Shown here: one piece after another, positions 9,211 through 16,945 of the stretch
How positions within the stretch are numbered: position 1 is the first letter of the stretch
Layout: the number at the start of each line of letters is the position of its first letter
Source: Pedobacter sandarakinus
Lineage (GTDB): Bacteria > Bacteroidota > Bacteroidia > Sphingobacteriales > Sphingobacteriaceae
Reading direction: 5' to 3'
DNA: 64,000 bases
Assembly: GCF_026240095.1 (NCBI RefSeq)
Contig: NZ_JAPIVG010000005.1
Location: forward strand, 186,001 to 250,000
Made by a program: the position numbers and the translations under genes
Notes under the pieces: model-generated
Told to the model about the DNA's origin: nothing
Databases searched by the model: none
The model's input: only the letters and a program-made list of their open reading frames with translations

Positions 9211-9861
9211 ATGAAAAAAATTATTTTAAGCATCATAACATTAGCAATGGTGCAAACTGGCCTTGCACAAAGCTTAGATAAAATGCAATGGTTTAATGAA
9301 CCAGAAAAGTGGGAGATAAACAATAATGCCCTTACCATGTTTGTAACACCACAAAGCGATTACTGGAGAATCTCACACTATGGTTTCACGGTTGATGATG
9401 CTCCATTTTATTATGCTACTTACGGTGGCGAGTTTGAAGTTAAGGTAAAGATAACCGGAGAATATAAAGCCCGTTTTGATCAAATGGGTTTAATGATCCG
9501 CATTGATAACGAAAACTATATTAAAACAGGAATTGAGTTTGTTGATGGAAAATATAACCTGAGTACGGTTGTGACACATAGAACGAGCGACTGGAGTGTA
9601 ACAACCTTAGATAAAACACCCCCATTTTTATGGATAAAAGCGGTTCGAAGATTAGATGCAGTAGAAATATTTTATTCTTATGATGATAAAAATTACCTGA
9701 TGTTGCGTAATGCAAATCTCCAAGATAACAAGCCGGTAATGGTGGGATTAATGGCGGCAAGCCCAGATGGAAATGGCTTTAAAGCCAAGTTCGAGAATTT
9801 TAAAGTTAAGCACTTACCAGACCAACGAAGATTAGAGTGGTTAAAAAAGAACGAAAATTAA
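9211..9861 (+). CDS. Secreted DUF1349 (concanavalin A-like) protein
   Basis: 216 residues with a clear signal peptide (MKKIILSIITLAMVQTGLAQ, cleavage after about residue 20). The mature part matches the DUF1349 beta-sandwich: a W-rich start (MQWFNEPEKWEI), DQMGLMIRIDNENYIKTGIE and a closing NGFKAKFENFKVKHL. Proteins of this family adopt a lectin/glucanase-like fold and are often found near carbohydrate genes, but no catalytic residues can be assigned here. It is probably periplasmic. It ends at a bidirectional terminator shared with the convergent lipoprotein gene. Confidence 0.8.
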   Translation: MKKIILSIITLAMVQTGLAQSLDKMQWFNEPEKWEINNNALTMFVTPQSDYWRISHYGFTVDDAPFYYATYGGEFEVKVKITGEYKARFDQMGLMIRIDNENYIKTGIEFVDGKYNLSTVVTHRTSDWSVTTLDKTPPFLWIKAVRRLDAVEIFYSYDDKNYLMLRNANLQDNKPVMVGLMAASPDGNGFKAKFENFKVKHLPDQRRLEWLKKNEN

Positions 9862-9880
9862 AATAAAGCATTACAAAGTA

Positions 9881-9915
9881 AAAGAGCCTGATCATTCTCA
9901 TGATGCAGGCTCTTT
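9881..9915. terminator. Bidirectional terminator between convergent genes
   Basis: AAAGAGCCTG and CAGGCTCTTT form a perfect 10-bp stem around a 15-nt loop, with A/T tracts on both sides. It sits in the 59-bp gap between the DUF1349 gene (+) and the lipoprotein gene (-). Confidence 0.85.
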
Positions 9916-9920
9916 CAAGA

Positions 9921-10970
9921 TTATTGATATTGGATGTAAATTGGTTTCGGTGTTAACTTCAACAATTCTTCTGGCGTAAGTAACCGTTTTGGTTCTTTCT
10001 TTAAGTCGTTTTTGTAGAACAATTTGAAACCAGTAAACTGAACTGGCTCTCCATAAACGAAATGGCGATACGTACCTTTCTTCAATTCTGGTTCACCCCA
10101 ACCGTCCATATGTACTACAACTTGCACTTCTGGGCGCAATTTGATGTTCTGCGAATTGGTAACCATTTTTTTAGTAAAACGGTGTAATACAAAAACTTTT
10201 GGTGGCAGGTTGTATTTTTTTACCAGATCGGCTAAATAACCGGTAACGTAGTTGATATCGGTAGCATCATACGTTCCGATTTTTTTACCTGGCAACGTAC
10301 CATCTTTCATCGAAAATTCTGGGTCGATGCCTAAATGCACATAAGGCAACTCCAAATATTTTTCAATGTGTGGCAATTCGGCCTTTATGGTACTTAGAGC
10401 AACCTGTAGGTCTAAGAACACAATTGTATTCGGTTGCATCTTTGCAATTTTTAACACAGAATCAATCTGCTTATTGCCCATGCGATTGATGTACTTGCCG
10501 TCTTTGCCAGGCGTGCCACTGGCTACAGCAGCAATGTAGTGCAAGCCCGGTTGTACTGGCGTACTCGGATCTGCCTTTTCCCAATGTTTTACTTCAGCAT
10601 TTAAACGTTGCCACATTTCTTTCGGTGCATATTCGCCTAAGGCACCCATCTTTTTCGAGTGCAAATTGCCGTAATAAACTACGATCCTTTTAAAAGGTAA
10701 AATAGCGCCATTTAATGGAATAGGCTGATTTTTTACCGGCCATTTTCCTGTTGTGTCTCCATTTGCAAGCTTTCTAACCAGAGAGTCATACACTTTCGGA
10801 TCAACAGGTTTCATTACATTTTCGGTAGAGTCTGCTTTCTTTTTGGTTGTATCTGAAGAGAACATTTTGCCGATGCCACCGTCGGTTTTGCCGTCTGACT
10901 GACAGTTGGCAAATAGCGTAACTGCGGCGAAGCCCAGCAATACTGTGCCTGCTAATTGAGGAAATTTCAT
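9921..10970 (-). CDS. Putative lipoprotein with TIM-barrel-like domain, unknown function
   Basis: 349 residues. The N-terminus is a signal sequence with a cysteine at residue 23 in a loose lipobox (FANC). A Ser/Thr/Lys/Asp-rich linker to about residue 60 follows. The rest alternates strands and helices in a barrel-like way (KRIVVYYGNLHSKKMG, LHYIAAVASG, IVFLDLQVALS, YVHLGIDPEFSM, KVFVLHRFTKKMV, VQVVVHMDGWGEPE), with acidic and His residues at strand ends as in glycosidase-like TIM barrels. I do not recognise a named family and assign no reaction. A single transcription unit is likely. Confidence 0.65.
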   Translation of the reverse strand: MKFPQLAGTVLLGFAAVTLFANCQSDGKTDGGIGKMFSSDTTKKKADSTENVMKPVDPKVYDSLVRKLANGDTTGKWPVKNQPIPLNGAILPFKRIVVYYGNLHSKKMGALGEYAPKEMWQRLNAEVKHWEKADPSTPVQPGLHYIAAVASGTPGKDGKYINRMGNKQIDSVLKIAKMQPNTIVFLDLQVALSTIKAELPHIEKYLELPYVHLGIDPEFSMKDGTLPGKKIGTYDATDINYVTGYLADLVKKYNLPPKVFVLHRFTKKMVTNSQNIKLRPEVQVVVHMDGWGEPELKKGTYRHFVYGEPVQFTGFKLFYKNDLKKEPKRLLTPEELLKLTPKPIYIQYQ

Positions 10971-11071
10971 AAAGTTATTAATAGATAGTTGGTATTAGTT
11001 TACGCTTTCGGATTTGTTGAGTTGTGAAAGTATCACCGAAAAAGGTAAGTTTAAAATAAAGTAATTAACAT

Positions 11072-11953
11072 TTACACATTGCAGAATTTGCCGAAAACCC
11101 CTAGCGGTAATTTGGTACCCGCAGTTGCCTGGAGATAAAGCTCGCCAGTTTGCAGGTTTGTAACGGTTGGCAACGATGTACGAATTAGATTTTCTACAAT
11201 AACTGATGAAAATCCCAAAGAATAAGTGTTCAAAATTAGAAAATGCTCTTGTTCATCTAACAGTTGAACCACGTCTTGCATCATTTCCTGGATATGATCT
11301 TCGAGCTTCCATTTTTCACCATTAGGACCATGTCCATACGCGGGCGGGTCTAAAATGATGCCGTTGTACTTCTTGCCTCTTTTTAACTCTTTCTTTACAA
11401 ACTTCAAGGCATCTTCAACCATCCAGCGGGTATTTTTCAATCCAGAAAGTTCTTGGTTTTCATTTGCCCACGTTACTACCTGTTTTATAGAGTCAACGTG
11501 TGTGGTTTCTGCACCAGCTGCATTTGCAATTAACGATGCAGCGCCAGTATAGGCGAAAAGATTTAATACTTTTGGCTGAGGGTTTTTAAATTTTTTGATA
11601 GATGAAGATATAAAATCCCAGTTGACGGCTTGCTCTGGAAACACGCCTACGTGCTTAAAGGAGGTTAAGCCCAGACGGAGTTTAATAGCAACCTCATTAT
11701 TCTTATATTCTACATGCCACCTGTCTGGTATAGACTGGTTTTTTTTAACCCACTCTCCGGCAGTTGCAGATCTTCCTCTAAAGGTAATGTTTGCTGTTTT
11801 TTTCCATTCCTGTTCAGACAAGGTCTTTTTCCAAACCGCCTGAGGCTCAGGTCTGATTGTAATAACACTGCCAAACCTTTCTAATTTTTCAAAATCCCCG
11901 CAATCAATGAGTTCGTAATCTTTCCAGTGCGTTGGGGCAAGTAATTCTATCAT
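11072..11953 (-). CDS. Class I SAM-dependent methyltransferase, RlmI/RlmK-like
   Basis: 293 residues. The Rossmann methyltransferase core starts near residue 130, with the SAM-binding strand KVLNLFAYTGAASLIANAAG, the acidic loop HVDSIKQVV, and catalytic motif IV DPPAYG. The N-terminal half lacks a full PUA domain but resembles the EEHEH-like part of 23S rRNA methyltransferases (RlmI/RlmK). A role in rRNA base methylation is likely; the exact base cannot be told. It is a single minus-strand gene, separated from mlaF by a hairpin repeat. Confidence 0.8.
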   Translation of the reverse strand: MIELLAPTHWKDYELIDCGDFEKLERFGSVITIRPEPQAVWKKTLSEQEWKKTANITFRGRSATAGEWVKKNQSIPDRWHVEYKNNEVAIKLRLGLTSFKHVGVFPEQAVNWDFISSSIKKFKNPQPKVLNLFAYTGAASLIANAAGAETTHVDSIKQVVTWANENQELSGLKNTRWMVEDALKFVKKELKRGKKYNGIILDPPAYGHGPNGEKWKLEDHIQEMMQDVVQLLDEQEHFLILNTYSLGFSSVIVENLIRTSLPTVTNLQTGELYLQATAGTKLPLGVFGKFCNV

Positions 11954-11969
11954 GTGTTATGATGTAAAT

Positions 11970-12028
11970 CGTCATTGCGAAGTACCAGACAATCCGTTAA
12001 CCAGATTTCTAAGCGCTTGGCAATGACG
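11970..12028. repeat. Intergenic inverted repeat
   Basis: CGTCATTGCG at the left pairs with the GGCAATGACG at the right, about 35 nt apart. The outer sequence CGTCATTGCGAAG resembles a short dispersed palindrome common in Bacteroidetes genomes (from general knowledge). No gene occupies this 107-bp gap. Confidence 0.6.
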
Positions 12029-12060
12029 ACAGTAATTTTAATTTAAATGTAAGTAATTTT

Positions 12061-12813
12061 TTAAAATTTGTCTTTTGCAGCCTTCATGAAACGACTCGCA
12101 AAAACAAAATCATTTAATTCCTGAATATCGGTATGCGCAATTTCTTTGTTGCTACCTTCCCAAAACTTTTTGCCTTGGTGTAGGAAAAGGATATAATCAC
12201 CAATTCCCATTACTGAATTCATATCATGAGTAACCACAATGGTAGTGGTTTTAAATTCTTCAGTAAGTTCCTGAATCAGTTCATCAATAACGATAGATGT
12301 TTTTGGATCCAGCCCCGAATTGGGTTCATCACAGAACAAATATTTTGGGTTCATAGAAATCGCTCGGGCAATACCCACGCGTTTCTTCATTCCCCCTGAA
12401 AGCTCGGCAGGGAACAATTTATTTTTTCCGGCCAGGTTAACGCGTTCCAAGCAAAAGTTTACGCGTTCTAATTTCTCTTTTCTGGTTTGCTCGGTAAACA
12501 TGTTTAAAGGAAACATAATGTTGTCCTCAACAGTCATACTATCAAACAATGCCGAACCCTGGAATAACATCCCAATTTCTTTACGTACTTCAATTCGCTG
12601 TTCATAAGTCATGGGCGTAAAATCTCGGCCATCGTAAAGTACCGAACCCGAATCTGGCTGGTGTAAACCTACCATGCATTTTAAAAGCGTTGTTTTACCA
12701 GACCCAGAACCTCCAATAATTAAATTGGTTACACCCTCTTCAAATTTCCCAGAGATCCCCTTCAACACCTCGTTTCCAGAAAACGACTTAAAAATATCTT
12801 TAACTTCAATCAT
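12061..12813 (-). CDS. mlaF: ABC transporter ATPase MlaF
   Basis: 250 residues from the ATG at 12813, which overlaps the mlaE stop by one base (TAATG). A start 33 bases further upstream would lie inside mlaE and is not preferred. It is the cytosolic ATPase of the Mla system, which moves phospholipids between the outer and inner membranes. Walker A is GGSGSGKTT, the signature is LSGGMKKRVGIARAI, and Walker B is YLFCDEPNSGLD with the TIVVTHD switch histidine. The LSGGM form and the coupling to MlaE fit MlaF. The MlaD/MlaC-like partners are not in this window. Confidence 0.9.
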   Translation of the reverse strand: MIEVKDIFKSFSGNEVLKGISGKFEEGVTNLIIGGSGSGKTTLLKCMVGLHQPDSGSVLYDGRDFTPMTYEQRIEVRKEIGMLFQGSALFDSMTVEDNIMFPLNMFTEQTRKEKLERVNFCLERVNLAGKNKLFPAELSGGMKKRVGIARAISMNPKYLFCDEPNSGLDPKTSIVIDELIQELTEEFKTTTIVVTHDMNSVMGIGDYILFLHQGKKFWEGSNKEIAHTDIQELNDFVFASRFMKAAKDKF

Positions 12814-13547
12814 TATAATAGCAGTTGAGTAACCAAATAATCGCAAACAAGTATAGAGATACAGCTAATAACAACTGCCCTGGTACTTGCCTGAGAAACT
12901 TCTAATGCCCCGCCACGAACATAAAAACCCTCGTAGGCTGGTACAGATGTAATGATAAATCCAAAAACAAAAGCCTTAACTAAAGCTACTACAATGGTGT
13001 AAGGATTAAAATCTGTGGTAATTCCTTGGATATATTCTGCTGGCGTAACTGCACCAGAAATAGAACCACCAATGTAACCGCCAGAAATACTTAAGAACAT
13101 CGAAATGATAACCAGCATTGGCACCATCGTGATTCCCGATATAATTTTGGGAAGGATGAGGTAACCCGGTGCATTGATACCCATAATTTCAAGCGCATCA
13201 ATTTGTTCGGTAACCCGCATTGATCCAATTTCGGAAGAAATAGCAGAACCAATCTTACCAGCTAAAACAATGGCACTTATGGTTGGGCTTAGCTCTAAAA
13301 TACTCGAATCTCGGTTAACTGAGCCAATAATTGTTTTTGGGATGAAATCGCTAACCAACTGAAAAGCAATTTGGAGCGTCATTACCGCACCTATAAATGT
13401 AGAGATGATGGCAATTAATCCCAAGGAGCCCACACCTACATAATCCATTTGCTTGGCAATCTCTTTGAGGTATATTTTCAGTTTTTCCGGCCTTCTGAAT
13501 ACAGACTTGAGTAGCAGGATGTATCTGCCGAAATTGGTAAAATTCAT
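12813..13547 (-). CDS. mlaE: Phospholipid ABC transporter permease MlaE
   Basis: 244 residues with about five membrane segments. It is the inner-membrane permease of the Mla lipid system and partners MlaF. Family-typical segments include GSLGLIAIISTFIGAVMTLQ, the LAGKIGSAISSEIGSMRVTE loop followed by QIDALEIMGI, and the glycine-rich GGYIGGSISG. The final codon overlaps the mlaF start, so translation is probably coupled. It diverges from the SDR gene. Confidence 0.92.
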   Translation of the reverse strand: MNFTNFGRYILLLKSVFRRPEKLKIYLKEIAKQMDYVGVGSLGLIAIISTFIGAVMTLQIAFQLVSDFIPKTIIGSVNRDSSILELSPTISAIVLAGKIGSAISSEIGSMRVTEQIDALEIMGINAPGYLILPKIISGITMVPMLVIISMFLSISGGYIGGSISGAVTPAEYIQGITTDFNPYTIVVALVKAFVFGFIITSVPAYEGFYVRGGALEVSQASTRAVVISCISILVCDYLVTQLLL

Positions 13548-13662
13548 TCCGTATGTTGCTTAATTTAAATGATCATTTTTATAGTACTACAAAGAAACGA
13601 TAAAAAAGTTGTCGCTCTTTGATATTTACAAAATTATTAGTGGTTTTGAATATAAATATGGT

Positions 13663-13678
13663 TTTTTGTTAACAAAAA
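13663..13678. promoter_or_regulatory. 16-bp perfect palindrome, possible operator
   Basis: TTTTTGTTAACAAAAA is a perfect dyad 16 bp before the SDR start codon, in the divergent region with mlaE. The position suits repressor binding, but AT-rich palindromes arise by chance. Confidence 0.3.
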
Positions 13679-13694
13679 CTAATCCATAATAAAA

Positions 13695-14384
13695 ATGAAT
13701 GCGGTAATAACTGGAGCAACTAAGGGAATTGGCAGAGCTATAACGATTAAACTATGGGAAAAGGGGTACAACCTTATCCTCACCGCTAGAAATAAGAAAG
13801 CGCTGGATGCCCTTCGGGATGAACTAGTTCTTCCCGGGAGGGAGATAATTACCGTCGCCTTAGATTGCAGCAACAAAGCAGCGATTACCGAATTTTTAGA
13901 ATTCGTAGATCAGAAGTTTAATACAATAGACATATTAGTAAATAACGTAGGTGTGTTTTTTCCTGGTAACTTGCTTGATGAGAACGATGATATTTTCGAA
14001 ATGCAACAACGTCTTAACCTCAATGCCACTTATTATCTGAGTAAATTTTTCGGTCGGAAAATGCGTACTGCCCAATCTGGGCACATTTTTAACATCTGTT
14101 CTGTTGCTAGTTTAGCACCTGTAAAAAATGCCGGGAGTTATAGTGTAACAAAAGCAGCGATGTTAAGTCTTAATCATGTATTGCGGCAGGAATTAGCACC
14201 ACACCAAGTAAAAGTGACTGCGTTTTTACCCGGCTCAACAAGAACCGCTTCATGGGATGGAACAACTATCCCCGATGAAAAATTTGTTCAGCCAGAAGAC
14301 ATCGCAGAAACGCTTTACACCATTGTAACTTTGAGCAAAGGGGTAAATGTTGATGAGGTATTGATGACGCCGCTGGATTTTTAA
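13695..14384 (+). CDS. Short-chain dehydrogenase/reductase
   Basis: 229 residues, classical SDR fold. The NAD(P) motif is TGATKGIG (residues 6-13), followed by the ARNKK arginine region that favours NADP. The structural NNVG replaces the usual NNAG. The catalytic serine is in ICSVAS and the Y-x-x-x-K is YSVTK. The substrate is not predictable. Its stop is 16 bp before the PspC gene, so it probably heads a transcription unit SDR-pspC-liaF-like-RDD, though function need not be shared. Confidence 0.88.
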   Translation: MNAVITGATKGIGRAITIKLWEKGYNLILTARNKKALDALRDELVLPGREIITVALDCSNKAAITEFLEFVDQKFNTIDILVNNVGVFFPGNLLDENDDIFEMQQRLNLNATYYLSKFFGRKMRTAQSGHIFNICSVASLAPVKNAGSYSVTKAAMLSLNHVLRQELAPHQVKVTAFLPGSTRTASWDGTTIPDEKFVQPEDIAETLYTIVTLSKGVNVDEVLMTPLDF

Positions 14385-14400
14385 ACACAATGAAAACGTT

Positions 14401-15105
14401 ATGGAAAAGAAGCTTTTTAGAAACGAACACGATAAGATGATAGCTGGGGTAGCTTCTGGACTTGCAGATTATTTGCAAGTTGAGGTTACCATCGTAAGAC
14501 TATTGTTTGTATTATCAGCCTTTTTTATGGCTGGTGGCGGATTAATTGCCTATATAATCATGTGGATCATCGTTCCGGTAAATCAAGATCCGGAAGCAAG
14601 ATTCTCAAAATTTAATGATTATTTCAGCAAACACAATCCAAATACAAATTCATTTGGTAGTAGCGGTGGGTTTGGTGGCCCAACAGGCTCCGGACAAAGC
14701 AATTGGACACAACCTATGAATGAAAATACCAACAAAGCGCCGTTTGAAACAAAAAATGATTTCACCTCTTTCAACAAACCGAACGATAGCGGACGCACCA
14801 TTGCTGGTTTAGTGTTACTGGTAATAGGAGGCTTTTTTCTGATGAGAGAGATGGATTTTATTCCATATTGGTTTACCTTTAGAAACTTCTTTAAATTTAT
14901 GTGGCCGCTTGTTTTTATTGCATTGGGTATTAGTATTATAGCCAAGTCGAAGCGAAAAAACGATTGGCAGGCGTTTCAAAATCAGCAACAACAGCATCCT
15001 ACAGACGAAATGAAAGCCACAACCACAGTATCTAACACAGATGCCACAACGGAGAACATTTCAGAAAACGAAAATAATTCAACACCTCACAATCCTCAAG
15101 CATAA
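14401..15105 (+). CDS. PspC domain membrane protein
   Basis: 234 residues. The PspC domain occupies residues 1-60: KKLFRNEHDKMIAGVASGLA, then DYLQVEVTIVRLLFVLSAFF, with one membrane helix ending IIMWIIVPV. A Gly/Ser/Asn-rich linker (about 75-115) follows. Two further membrane segments lie near 125-180 (IAGLVLLVIGGFFLMREMDF), and a hydrophilic Gln/Thr/Asn tail ends the protein. PspC proteins take part in envelope-stress sensing. The second membrane pair resembles the LiaI-LiaF type helices of the next gene, which starts 5 bp later. No PspA is nearby. Confidence 0.87.
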   Translation: MEKKLFRNEHDKMIAGVASGLADYLQVEVTIVRLLFVLSAFFMAGGGLIAYIIMWIIVPVNQDPEARFSKFNDYFSKHNPNTNSFGSSGGFGGPTGSGQSNWTQPMNENTNKAPFETKNDFTSFNKPNDSGRTIAGLVLLVIGGFFLMREMDFIPYWFTFRNFFKFMWPLVFIALGISIIAKSKRKNDWQAFQNQQQQHPTDEMKATTTVSNTDATTENISENENNSTPHNPQA

Positions 15106-15110
15106 ACATT

Positions 15111-16085
15111 ATGAGATTAGATAGATTAATTTGGGGTATATTACTGCTTTTTATTGGCGGTGTACTTCTACTGGAAAATTTTGGAATTATCGAATTCTAC
15201 TGGCGTAACATATGGGGTTTTTGGCCTATCTTCTTAATTATCGCCGGGCTAAATATCCTTTTCAATAAAAATAATTCCCAAACAGGAAGTATTATCTCTA
15301 TAGGGGTATTGGTGGTAGCGCTTTCCGTCTTATTTGTAAAAGGGCAGCAGGCGCCAGAGCGTGGATCTTGGTGGGGCAATCATTTCAAAAATGACGTGGA
15401 TATCAACATTGGCGATAACGACGATGACTCGGATAGCGACATGGATACCGCAGTTAAAAAATTTAAGTTATCAGAGCCATTTGTTGCAGAGGAAAATACA
15501 AAGAAAACTGTATTAAACATATCAGGAGGGGGGATTTCATTCAACCTAAATGGTAATACAGATCAGCTTATTAACGCAAATGTAAATGGTAAGAATGGTA
15601 ATTTTTCGCTTAAAAAAATGGTTACGGATAGTGCAACAATCTTAACCTTCCAGCTGGATGATAAAAAGAAGAAATGGAAATTTAACAATGGGGCAAACGA
15701 TGTAGATTTTAGCCTGAATAAAGCGGCAGATTGGAGCATCTTTATGAAACTTGGGGCGGGAGAAGCCAATCTCGATTTGAGGGCTTACAAGGTTCGTACT
15801 TTTCATTTTGATGGCGGAGCATCGGCATTGGATATCAAAGTTGGAGATTTACTTCCAATTACAGATATCGTAGTAAAATCTGGTGTAGCAGATGTAAAAA
15901 TTGAAGTTCCTGAAGGTTCTGGGTGTAGAATTACTACCCGTACAGGTCTATCTGCCAAAGATTTTGAGGGATTTGAGAAGCTATATGAAGGTGTTTATGA
16001 AACACCTAACTACAAAACATCCAGCAAAAAAATATTTATTAATCTGGATGGTGGATTGAGTAACTTTGAGGTGAGTAGACACTAA
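15111..16085 (+). CDS. LiaF-like membrane protein with beta-helical domain
   Basis: 324 residues. The N-terminal 60-90 residues hold two to three short membrane helices of the LiaI/LiaF type (LIWGILLLFIGGVLLLENFG; FWPIFLIIAGLNILF). An Asp-rich linker (GDNDDDSDSDMD, about 100-112) leads to a beta-repeat adhesin-like domain with regular motifs (LNISGGGISFNL, FHFDGGASALDI, INLDGGLSNFEV), typical of the LiaF C-terminal/toast-rack type. It probably works in the envelope with the PspC protein 5 bp upstream, by analogy with the Lia cell-envelope stress system. Confidence 0.8.
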   Translation: MRLDRLIWGILLLFIGGVLLLENFGIIEFYWRNIWGFWPIFLIIAGLNILFNKNNSQTGSIISIGVLVVALSVLFVKGQQAPERGSWWGNHFKNDVDINIGDNDDDSDSDMDTAVKKFKLSEPFVAEENTKKTVLNISGGGISFNLNGNTDQLINANVNGKNGNFSLKKMVTDSATILTFQLDDKKKKWKFNNGANDVDFSLNKAADWSIFMKLGAGEANLDLRAYKVRTFHFDGGASALDIKVGDLLPITDIVVKSGVADVKIEVPEGSGCRITTRTGLSAKDFEGFEKLYEGVYETPNYKTSSKKIFINLDGGLSNFEVSRH

Positions 16086-16150
16086 GAATTTAGACTGCAA
16101 AGTTTAATGTCTTGATTTATTGTGGCTTTAGTGCTCAACAAAATAGTTTA

Positions 16151-16765
16151 ATGGATTTGATCAAAGAATACACCGTTGTAATTAATGGTAAACCACAAGG
16201 ACCCTTTAGTCTGGCCGATCTCAATCAACTGGATATAAAACCCAGCACTTTCGTCCGAAAAAAAGGTATGGATGATTATAAAGAAGCTCATGCAATTGCA
16301 GAATTGCGTGAGCTTTTAGGTTTTACATATCAAAAAACCGCACCCCAATACTTTGCAGCATTTGATCAGCGTTTGCTGGCTTCTGTAATCGATCATTTTT
16401 TAATCTTCGGTATTTACACAATTGTCATTTTAACAAGCTATCTTTTTATTATCGATAAAAACGAAAGAATTATGGCTTTCCTGGTGCCATTTCCAAGTAT
16501 TTTTATAATCAAGTTGCTTTATGGGATTTTCGCCGAGGCATCAGCGAAGCAGGCCACCATAGGCAAAAAAATGCTCAATATTAAAGTTACCGATCTGGAG
16601 GGAAGCAGAATTTCCATCGGGCGTTCCTTAACACGCAACCTTTCTAAAATATTTTCGGTTATACCTGTATTTTTTGGCTACCTCTACAGTTTTCTGAATA
16701 AGAAAAATCAATGCTGGCACGACATCTCTGCAAACACTTTGGTTATAAAAGATAGGCTGATCTAG
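16151..16765 (+). CDS. GYF_2 plus RDD family membrane protein
   Basis: 204 residues from the ATG at 16151 (MDLIKEYTVVING). A start 39 bases earlier would add a poorly conserved N-terminus. Residues 1-55 match the GYF_2 domain, with GKPQGPFSLADLNQL and TFVRKKGMDDYKEA. The rest is an RDD domain: FAAFDQRLLASVIDHFLIFG in the first membrane helix, GKKMLNIKVTDLEG, and RSLTRNL before the last helix. RDD proteins are small membrane proteins of mostly unknown role, sometimes linked to ion or osmolyte handling. It is the last gene of the envelope group. Confidence 0.85.
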   Translation: MDLIKEYTVVINGKPQGPFSLADLNQLDIKPSTFVRKKGMDDYKEAHAIAELRELLGFTYQKTAPQYFAAFDQRLLASVIDHFLIFGIYTIVILTSYLFIIDKNERIMAFLVPFPSIFIIKLLYGIFAEASAKQATIGKKMLNIKVTDLEGSRISIGRSLTRNLSKIFSVIPVFFGYLYSFLNKKNQCWHDISANTLVIKDRLI

Positions 16766-16930
16766 AGATTATGTTTTGTTGATTAGTTGTTAGATATAGC
16801 TGTTAATCTAAAACAAGAAAAGCATATAATTGATCGTGATTTTAAGTGAAACTGCTATTGAAACTAGTTTTCATCTTACAACCTTGCAACAATTTAACAA
16901 TCCATCAATTTAACAATTGAACATTTACCA

Positions 16931-16938
16931 TATCTTTG
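16931..16938 (+). promoter_or_regulatory. Bacteroidetes -7 element TATCTTTG before ispG
   Basis: It matches TAnnTTTG exactly and ends 7 bp before the ispG ATG, so transcription would start at or next to the start codon. No clear TTG -33 element lies at the usual 19-21 bp spacing. Confidence 0.5.
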
Positions 16939-16945
16939 CTTTCGC

